A stretch of DNA of 64,000 bases from Acutalibacter sp. (lineage in GTDB: Bacteria > Bacillota > Clostridia > Oscillospirales > Acutalibacteraceae), in NCBI GenBank assembly GCA_020025775.1, contig JAHHRN010000002.1, positions 186,001 through 250,000 on the forward strand. Reading direction: 5' to 3'. This document shows, one piece after another, positions 58,541-64,000 of this stretch (positions are counted from its first letter, which is position 1; each line of letters starts with the position of its first letter). Under the pieces are notes generated by a model, which had not been told where the DNA came from, searched no databases, and saw only the letters and a program-made list of their open reading frames with translations. A program made the translations under genes and the position numbers.

Positions 58541-59623
58541 GTGAAAAAGTATAATGTTGGTGTAATTGGTGCCACCGGTATGGTTGGTCAGAGATTTTTA
58601 ACCCTTTTAGCAGACCATCCGTGGTTTGATGTTAAGGTTGTTGCAGCAAGCCCGCGTTCCGCAGGTAAGCCCTATAGCGAAGCTGTCGGTGCAAAATGGT
58701 GCATGGATGTAGACATTCCGGAGCAGGTTCGTGACCTCGTTGTAATGAACGCTACCGAAGATGTTGAAAAGATTGCTTCTTTGGTTGACTTCGTGTTCTG
58801 CGCAGTAGACATGAAGAAAGACGAAATCAAGGCTCTTGAAGAAAGATATGCAAAGGCTGAATGCCCCGTTGTTTCTAACAACAGCGCAAACAGACACACC
58901 CCGGACGTTCCGATGGTTATTCCGGAGCTCAACGCAGACCATATCAATATCATTCCCGAGCAAAGAAAAAGACTCGGCACAAAGCGCGGCTTTATTGCTG
59001 TTAAGTCTAACTGCTCTTTACAGAGCTACGTACCTGCTCTTTATCCGCTCGATGAAAAATTCGGCGTTGAAGATGTTTTAGTTACCACCTACCAGGCAAT
59101 TTCCGGTGCAGGTAAAACTTTTAAAACCTGGCCCGAGATGCTCGATAACGTCATCCCCTTCATCGGTGGTGAAGAAGAAAAGAGCGAAAAAGAGCCGCTT
59201 AAGATTTGGGGTAAAATCGAAGGCAACGAAATCGTTCCTGCAACTTCTCCCAGATTCACAGCACAGTGCCTTCGTGTTCCGGTTTCCAATGGTCATATGG
59301 GTGCTGTATTCGTTCGTTTTAAAAACAAACCCTCTAAGGAAGAAATCCTGAACGTTTGGGAAAACTTCAAGGGCACAGCGCAGGAATTAGAGCTTCCAAG
59401 CGCTCCCAAGCAGTTCCTTCATTACTTTACCGAGGACAATATGCCGCAGACAAAGCTCAACCGTATGCTTGAAGGCGGTATGGCAATTTCTATCGGCAGA
59501 CTCAGAGAAGATACACAGTATGATTACAAATTCGTCTGCCTTTCCCACAACACCTTAAGAGGTGCAGCAGGCGGTGCAGTCCTTCTTGCTGAGCTTCTTT
59601 GCGCAAAGGGCTATATGGACTAA
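58541..59623 (+). CDS. asd: Aspartate-semialdehyde dehydrogenase (archaeal/fungal-type)
   Basis: A 360-residue ASADH. The NADP motif GVIGATGMVGQRF is at the start, the catalytic cysteine is in AVKSNCSLQSYVP (about residue 153), and the histidine is in SNGHMGAVFVRF. The length and the HMGAVFV form fit the subtype common in archaea and fungi (TIGR00978) rather than the E. coli form. It makes aspartate-4-semialdehyde for lysine, threonine and methionine. The start is GTG 58541 behind TTGGAGG. It is first in the lysine riboswitch operon with dapA and dapB. Confidence 0.94.
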   Translation: MKKYNVGVIGATGMVGQRFLTLLADHPWFDVKVVAASPRSAGKPYSEAVGAKWCMDVDIPEQVRDLVVMNATEDVEKIASLVDFVFCAVDMKKDEIKALEERYAKAECPVVSNNSANRHTPDVPMVIPELNADHINIIPEQRKRLGTKRGFIAVKSNCSLQSYVPALYPLDEKFGVEDVLVTTYQAISGAGKTFKTWPEMLDNVIPFIGGEEEKSEKEPLKIWGKIEGNEIVPATSPRFTAQCLRVPVSNGHMGAVFVRFKNKPSKEEILNVWENFKGTAQELELPSAPKQFLHYFTEDNMPQTKLNRMLEGGMAISIGRLREDTQYDYKFVCLSHNTLRGAAGGAVLLAELLCAKGYMD

Positions 59624-59640
59624 TTTAGGAGGTATTTCAA

Positions 59641-60531
59641 ATGAAAAAACCTATCTTTACAGGTGCCGGTGTTGCAATCGTAACACCCTTTCATGAAGAC
59701 GGAAGTGTTAATTACGAAGGTTTAAAAACACTTTTGGAATATCAAATTGCACATGGTACAGATGCTATCATTATTTGCGGTACAACTGGCGAGAGCGCAA
59801 CATTAACACATGAAGAGCACACAAAAGTGATTCGCTTCACTGTAGACACTGTTGCACACCGTATTCCCGTTATCGCAGGTACCGGCAGCAACGATACTGC
59901 TTATGCTTTAAATCTTTCTAACGAAGCAGAAAAAGACGGCGTTGACGGTTTACTCATGGTAACACCTTACTACAACAAGGCTTCTCAGGAAGGCTTAATC
60001 AAGCACTACAATTATGTTGCAGACCGCGTTTCCACACCGATTATTCTTTATAATGTACCGAGCCGTACCGGCTGTGAAATCAAATCTGAAACCGCAGCAG
60101 AGCTTGCAAAGCACGAAAGAATCTATGGTATTAAAGAAGCTACCGGTAATCTTTCCACCATCGCAAAGACCATTTCTCTTTGCCCGGAAGATTTTGCGGT
60201 ATACTCCGGTAACGATGACCAGATTACACCCATTATGTCTCTCGGCGGTAAAGGTGTTATTTCCGTACTTTCCAACGTTGCACCGCAGGTGGCTCATGAC
60301 ATTGCAGCATCTGCACTTAAAGGTGATTTTGAAACCAGCCGTAAATTACAGCTTGATTACTTACAGCTTTGCAATGACCTGTTTATGGATGTAAATCCGA
60401 TTCCGGTTAAGGCTGCTCTTCGTATGATGGGCTTTGAGGTTGGTCCTCTTCGTATGCCGCTTTGCGACATGCCGGCAGAAAAGGAAGCAAAGCTTCTTGC
60501 AACAATGAAGAAATACGGTTTAGTAGACTAA
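59641..60531 (+). CDS. dapA: 4-hydroxy-tetrahydrodipicolinate synthase
   Basis: A 296-residue DapA. ICGTTGESATLTHEEH, VTPYYNKASQEGLIKHY, YNVPSRTGCEI and IKEATGNL (the Schiff-base lysine, about residue 165) are diagnostic, plus YSGNDDQITPIMSLGGKGVISV. It condenses pyruvate with aspartate semialdehyde in the first committed lysine step. AGGAGG lies upstream of the ATG. It follows asd by 17 bases and precedes dapB by 36. Confidence 0.96.
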   Translation: MKKPIFTGAGVAIVTPFHEDGSVNYEGLKTLLEYQIAHGTDAIIICGTTGESATLTHEEHTKVIRFTVDTVAHRIPVIAGTGSNDTAYALNLSNEAEKDGVDGLLMVTPYYNKASQEGLIKHYNYVADRVSTPIILYNVPSRTGCEIKSETAAELAKHERIYGIKEATGNLSTIAKTISLCPEDFAVYSGNDDQITPIMSLGGKGVISVLSNVAPQVAHDIAASALKGDFETSRKLQLDYLQLCNDLFMDVNPIPVKAALRMMGFEVGPLRMPLCDMPAEKEAKLLATMKKYGLVD

Positions 60532-60567
60532 GCCTAATCGGATTTTAAATTTTTAGGATGTGAAACC

Positions 60568-61323
60568 ATGACAAAGGTCATTTTAAGCGGCTGTTTCGGC
60601 AAAATGGGTCGCGTCATCACAAATTGTATTGCGCAAAAAGACAACTGTGAAATTGTTGCCGGCGTAGATATTTTTGACGGTGAAGCCGATTTCCCGGTAT
60701 TTAAGAGCTTTGCAGAGGTTAATGTAGATGCGGATGTGATTATTGATTTTTCACACCCCTCTACCCTTTCCTCTCTTTTGGATTTTGCACTTTCCAAAAA
60801 GTGCCCTGCGGTTATTGCAACTACAGGTCTTTCCGAAGAGCAGATTGCACAGATTCATGAGGCTTCTAAAGAAATCCCGGTATTCTTTGCCGCAAACATG
60901 TCCATTGGTGTTGCTCTTGTTGCCGAACTTGCAGCAAAAGCCGCTAAAGTATTGGAAGGCTCTTTTGACATTGAAATTCTGGAAATGCACCACAACCAGA
61001 AAATCGATGCACCGAGCGGTACAGCGCTTATGCTTGCGAACACCATTTCCGATGCTTTAACAGAAAAACCGCATTATGAGTTTGACAGACATTCTAAGCG
61101 CATGAAGCGTGATAAGAATGAAATCGGCATCCACGCTCTCAGAGGCGGCACGGTTGTCGGTGAGCATGAAGTTATCTTCGCAGGTTTAGATGAAGTCATT
61201 AAAATTTCTCATTCTGCGCGTTCCAAAGAACTTTTTGCAGTCGGTGCTGTAAATGCTGCTCTTTTCTTAAAGGGCAAAGCAGCAGGTCTTTACGGCATGA
61301 AAGAGCTTATTGCAGATAAATAA
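60568..61323 (+). CDS. dapB: 4-hydroxy-tetrahydrodipicolinate reductase
   Basis: A 251-residue DapB. The NAD(P) motif ILSGCFGKMGRVI at the start, the active-site loop EMHHNQKIDAPSGTALML and GEHEVIFAGLDEVIKISHSA near the end are conserved. It reduces dihydrodipicolinate to tetrahydrodipicolinate. It is the last gene of the asd-dapA-dapB unit, ended by the terminator at 61346. The remaining lysine genes (dapH/dapL, lysA) are not in the window. Confidence 0.96.
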   Translation: MTKVILSGCFGKMGRVITNCIAQKDNCEIVAGVDIFDGEADFPVFKSFAEVNVDADVIIDFSHPSTLSSLLDFALSKKCPAVIATTGLSEEQIAQIHEASKEIPVFFAANMSIGVALVAELAAKAAKVLEGSFDIEILEMHHNQKIDAPSGTALMLANTISDALTEKPHYEFDRHSKRMKRDKNEIGIHALRGGTVVGEHEVIFAGLDEVIKISHSARSKELFAVGAVNAALFLKGKAAGLYGMKELIADK

Positions 61324-61345
61324 ACACTTATACTTTCAAAACGTT

Positions 61346-61381
61346 AAAAAGCAGGAGATGTGAATGCATCCCCTGCTTTTT
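61346..61381 (+). terminator. Intrinsic terminator after dapB
   Basis: AAAAGCAGGAGATG / CATCCCCTGCTTTT stem and T-run, 23 bases after the stop codon. Confidence 0.88.
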
Positions 61382-61391
61382 GTATGGATAA

Positions 61392-61430
61392 AAAAACGGC
61401 AATGCGTTTTCAGCACTGCCGTTTTGGTTT
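61392..61430 (-). terminator. Intrinsic terminator of the GT-plsC unit
   Basis: On the minus strand AAAACGGCA(GT) and the later TGCCGTTTT form the stem, followed by a T-run. Confidence 0.85.
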
Positions 61431-62260
61431 TATTTTTTCATTTTATCTAAATCTACAGGCGGCTTAAACTTCGCAATCACTTCCGTATTATCTTTTAAGC
61501 AATCGGTCTGATCAAATTTATCCTGCATCGCCTTTGTAACACGCTGTTTCATGTCTTTAATTTGCTCACGTTCGGTTTTGAGTGTCTCATCTCTGTAAAC
61601 CGGCGGTAAAATATGAATCTGCGCTGTTGGCGACTTGCGAATTTTAGAATGACGATCGTGATATGTGATAACCATAGGCAAAATCGGCACATTATTTTTC
61701 ACAGCATAAGCAAAAGCACCACGTCTAAAGCCTCGCAAACCGTTATAATACGGGAACAGAATACCTTCTGGGTAGAAGTGAATTACCTTGCCTTGAGCTA
61801 AAAGTGTATCTACAGCTTCAGAAAATTTTTCTATACCCTTTACGCTTCTTGGAATCGGAATCGCTCCCAAAGCTTTTACAAAGAGACGAACAACCGGGAT
61901 TTCAAAATTCTCTTTGATGGTTGTTAAAACAATATCCTTGCGGTTCAGCGCTACACCCACCATGGTGCAGTCTAAGATATTGACATGGTTGCAAACTGTG
62001 ATGAAGCCTTTACCCTCTAAAGGTTTTGCATTTTCCTTGCCGTTAATTTTAAGAGAAAAGGCAAGCTTATCAATGCCCATCAAAATCGGTGCGGCAAAGC
62101 CCTTTAAGCCAATGGAAAAGCGTTCAAAAGCTTTGCTCGGAATAAAGGCATAATTTTCATCCACCTTAATGTTATAAGGTGTCCACATTTTTACAACGTG
62201 TTCTTCACCCGGCTTTTGTTCGGTTGCCGTTGTCTTCTGATCTTTGGTTGTGTTTTCCAT
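61430..62260 (-). CDS. 1-acyl-sn-glycerol-3-phosphate acyltransferase (PlsC family)
   Basis: About 276 residues from ATG 62260. GAGGAG is 7 bases away from it and only 1 from ATG 62266, so the shorter start is preferred. The catalytic NHVNILD (HX4D) is at about residue 90 and the phosphate-binding HFYPEGILFPYYNGLRGFRRGA follows. Neighbouring IPIPRS and NVPILPMVIT are typical. It should add an acyl chain to lysophosphatidic acid at the inner membrane. The first 50 residues are charged and unassigned. It overlaps the upstream glycosyltransferase gene by about 56 bases. Confidence 0.85.
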   Translation of the reverse strand: MENTTKDQKTTATEQKPGEEHVVKMWTPYNIKVDENYAFIPSKAFERFSIGLKGFAAPILMGIDKLAFSLKINGKENAKPLEGKGFITVCNHVNILDCTMVGVALNRKDIVLTTIKENFEIPVVRLFVKALGAIPIPRSVKGIEKFSEAVDTLLAQGKVIHFYPEGILFPYYNGLRGFRRGAFAYAVKNNVPILPMVITYHDRHSKIRKSPTAQIHILPPVYRDETLKTEREQIKDMKQRVTKAMQDKFDQTDCLKDNTEVIAKFKPPVDLDKMKK

Positions 62261-63386
62261 ATTCATTCTCCTCTATCGCTTCTTGGAACATCTTTTCCAT
62301 AAGTGATGCGCAATGGTCAATCTGATAACGTCTGCCATGCTCGCTGTACTGCATTTCCATCTTTTTGCGTTCTTCCGGATGTTCAATCCAGTAGTCTATT
62401 TTTTCTGCCAAATTTTCGGCATCCCCATTTAAGAATAAACTACGTTTATCCAGCGCAAAGGCACCGGTTGCGGATTTTTTACTGTTTGAAATCAGCGGTA
62501 CTAAGCCGGTAGAAAAAGCTTCGATGCAAGAAATGGCTTCGATTTCCACTTCAGCCGGATGCACATATAAATCGCAAATGCTCATAAGCTGTTTTAACTC
62601 GTCTTTTTTATAGAAACCGAAAATCGGCTCATTCGGAAGTTTCTTACCCATACGAACATATTTAGATTTCTTAGGACCGTTACCGGCAAAGAACAGTTGA
62701 ATTTCATCTCTGTGCTTGGAAAGAGAAACAGCTTCAATGAGTAAATCCTGCTTTTTCTCTTTAGAGAGTCTGCCGATCATTAAGATATTGAATTTATTTT
62801 GGAGTTCTTTCGGCTTTTCGTTTCTGCAATAGGTAAAGCAAGGGTCCACGCCATTGGAAATCACATGCAAATTGGCCTTATAGCCGTGTACGCGAAGCTG
62901 ATTTGCAATAAATTCTGTCGGGCAATGAAGATTGCCGAAATGGTCGTAATAATGGTTTTTGAAAAACTTATATAAGAACTCGGGTGCTACTGTGGAATGG
63001 GATAATCCGCAGTTGTAGGTAATATTTTCGGGTTGTACATGGAATGCACCTGTTGTTGCAATGCCCATTTCTTCTGCGAGCTTTCTGCCTTCTACGGCAA
63101 GCGGCAGGAACGGCATATAAAAATGCACAACATCTGCGCCTTCAAAAGCCTTGCGCATTGTCTCTTCAACCGGTTTTGCAAAAGCCATACCCTGCTTATG
63201 TGCAATCGGAGTTGCAAGCGGCACATTCAGTTCTGGGAGAAGATATTTATTTTCGCCCTCTTTGCCCATACCGACAATCGCTACTTCGTGACCGCGTCTT
63301 TTCAGGGCTTCTACAAGGTTTCTAGCCGACATCGTTGTGCCGTTATTGCCAATGTCATATTGATCTATTACCAATACAATTTTCAT
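62205..63386 (-). CDS. Glycosyltransferase family 4 protein
   Basis: A 393-residue GT-B fold protein. The N-terminal half begins KIVLVIDQYDIGNNGTTMSARNLVEAL and includes the VVHFYMPFLP acceptor-side loop. The C-terminal half has NILMIGRLSKEKKQDLLIEAVS and LYVHPAEVEIEAISCIEAFSTGLVPLIS, with the E-x7-E motif (E-x-E region) for the sugar nucleotide. The pattern recalls the diacylglycerol alpha-glucosyltransferases that make membrane glycolipids. The neighbouring PlsC homologue supports a lipid role, by inference. The long overlap with plsC suggests coupled translation. Confidence 0.85.
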   Translation of the reverse strand: MKIVLVIDQYDIGNNGTTMSARNLVEALKRRGHEVAIVGMGKEGENKYLLPELNVPLATPIAHKQGMAFAKPVEETMRKAFEGADVVHFYMPFLPLAVEGRKLAEEMGIATTGAFHVQPENITYNCGLSHSTVAPEFLYKFFKNHYYDHFGNLHCPTEFIANQLRVHGYKANLHVISNGVDPCFTYCRNEKPKELQNKFNILMIGRLSKEKKQDLLIEAVSLSKHRDEIQLFFAGNGPKKSKYVRMGKKLPNEPIFGFYKKDELKQLMSICDLYVHPAEVEIEAISCIEAFSTGLVPLISNSKKSATGAFALDKRSLFLNGDAENLAEKIDYWIEHPEERKKMEMQYSEHGRRYQIDHCASLMEKMFQEAIEENEYGKHNQRSEDNGNRTKAG

Positions 63387-63495
63387 GATTTAACCTCTCT
63401 TCATACATTTCCCTGTATTCTACACCCTTAGTTTACCTAAATAACTCTGTCAATTCAAAGGTCTAAGTGTGGCAGAATTGTGGCAAAAGCATTTC

Positions 63496-63524
63496 TTTAC
63501 AATTTCTTTAGAATACATTATAAT
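63496..63524 (+). promoter_or_regulatory. Promoter of the response regulator gene
   Basis: TTTACA at 63496-63501, 17-base spacer, TATAAT at 63519-63524. Confidence 0.75.
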
Positions 63525-63569
63525 AAATCTATCGAATGGATAGTTTTATGTACAGAGAGGATGTTTATT

Positions 63570-64000
63570 TTGGAAAAACAAATATACATCGCAGAAGATG
63601 ATGCAAATATCCGTGCATTGGAAAAAGCGTTTTTAGAAAAATCGGGTTATAAGGTATCTACCTTTGAAAACGGTGATGCACTTTATGAAGCCTTTAAAGA
63701 AAAACCGGCGGACCTGATTATCTTAGATATTATGATGCCTGGCACAGACGGTCTTTCGCTTTGTGCCACATTACGCTTAGAAAGCAGTGTTCCGATTATT
63801 ATTGTATCCGCAAAAGGCTCAGATATGGAACGTGTTACCGGAATTACCATGGGTTGTGACGATTATTTAGCCAAACCTTTTTCTCCGATTGAGCTTGTAG
63901 CGAGAGTACAAGCCATTTTCAGACGTATGGAAATGATGAGCACCAAAAAAGAAGATACCGACCAAAACATACTGCTTTGTGACGATTTAAAAATAGATAT
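63570..64000 (+). CDS. Two-component response regulator, N-terminal part (3' end outside window)
   Basis: An open frame from TTG 63570 (MEKQIYIAEDDANIRALEKAF) to the window edge, 143 residues. The receiver domain has the acidic pair EDD at residues 9-11, the phosphorylated aspartate in DLIILDIMMPGTDG (D54 region), threonine/serine in IIVSAKG and lysine in CDDYLAKPFSPIEL. A linker (RRMEMMSTKKEDTDQ) leads into what should be an OmpR/PhoB-type DNA-binding domain starting LLCDDLKID. AGAGAGG lies 9 bases before TTG 63570; ATG 63561 in the same frame sits too close to it. A sensor kinase gene probably follows outside the window. Confidence 0.88.
   Translation, partial: MEKQIYIAEDDANIRALEKAFLEKSGYKVSTFENGDALYEAFKEKPADLIILDIMMPGTDGLSLCATLRLESSVPIIIVSAKGSDMERVTGITMGCDDYLAKPFSPIELVARVQAIFRRMEMMSTKKEDTDQNILLCDDLKID

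Noticed and set aside
1..64000. CRISPR arrays, insertion sequences, prophage or toxin-antitoxin modules
   Set aside because: No evenly spaced repeats, transposase, terminal inverted repeats, phage structural genes or toxin-antitoxin pairs were seen; the single tyrosine recombinase stands alone.

Overview
This window reads as the chromosome of an endospore-forming, low-GC Firmicute of the class Clostridia (most like Oscillospiraceae and relatives). The evidence is a Ger(x)C germination protein, the SpoIIGA-SigE pair, a SpoIVFA/SpoIVFB-like pair, a SpoIIM-like protein, strong AGGAGG ribosome binding sites, many TTGaca-17-TAtaaT promoters, T-rich intrinsic terminators and CCA-encoding tRNA genes. 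Almost everything is core metabolism, cell-envelope or sporulation machinery. There is no CRISPR array, prophage or insertion sequence.

Layout. 1-4.4 kb: tail of a gerC-like gene, a GNAT acetyltransferase, an NhaC antiporter and galT. 4.5-8.7 kb: tRNA-Val, a SpoIVFA/B-like M23 + M50 protease pair, and a radical SAM pair (TIGR03960 + DUF2344). 8.8-13.3 kb: an MFS transporter broken by a -1 frameshift, an LRR lipoprotein, tRNA-Pro and a reverse-strand DUF4091 protein. 13.4-21.4 kb: typA, an mreB-like gene, two tandem signal peptidases with rbgA-rnhB-yraN, thrC and a small DUF1540 gene. 21.4-25.6 kb: a metallophosphoesterase, then tig, clpP and clpX. 25.7-30.2 kb: a degenerate LCP-like protein and a transglutaminase-like protein leading into folE-folP-folB-folK, then tRNA-Gly. 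30.2-39.9 kb: a class A PBP followed without a visible terminator by pyrC-pyrF-carB-like-pyrK-pyrD-ruvX. 40-41.6 kb: spoIIGA-sigE. 41.8-44.9 kb: a glycerol-3-phosphate dehydrogenase-like trio. 45.4-47.4 kb: a cell-wall-anchored protein. 47.7-50.7 kb: ttcA, rplM-rpsI and an rluA-family gene. 51.2-52.6 kb: a DUF348/G5/3D cell-wall protein behind a structured leader. 52.7-55.9 kb: an orphan promoter and gene-free stretch, a tyrosine recombinase, a SpoIIM-like gene, a TIGR04086 membrane protein and yajC. 56-58.2 kb: queA-tgt. 58.2-61.3 kb: lysine riboswitch-asd-dapA-dapB. 61.4-63.4 kb: a glycosyltransferase and an acyltransferase, probably for membrane glycolipid or phospholipid. 63.5 kb to the end: start of a response regulator.

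The most unusual feature is the CarB-like protein at 35036-37846. It sits inside a pyrimidine operon that has no carA. It has lost the Mg/ATP-binding E-x-N-x-R motif in both ATP-grasp halves and most of the second ATP-grasp core, yet it keeps the C-terminal allosteric domain and an open reading frame. It looks like a pseudoenzyme. Other points worth a second look are a riboswitch-like leader before the 3D-domain gene, an interlocking leader before clpP, a consensus promoter with a 12-bp operator-like repeat that drives no visible gene, a terminator whose loop holds a TATAAT in front of spoIIGA, and a terminator whose arm supplies a ribosome binding site.
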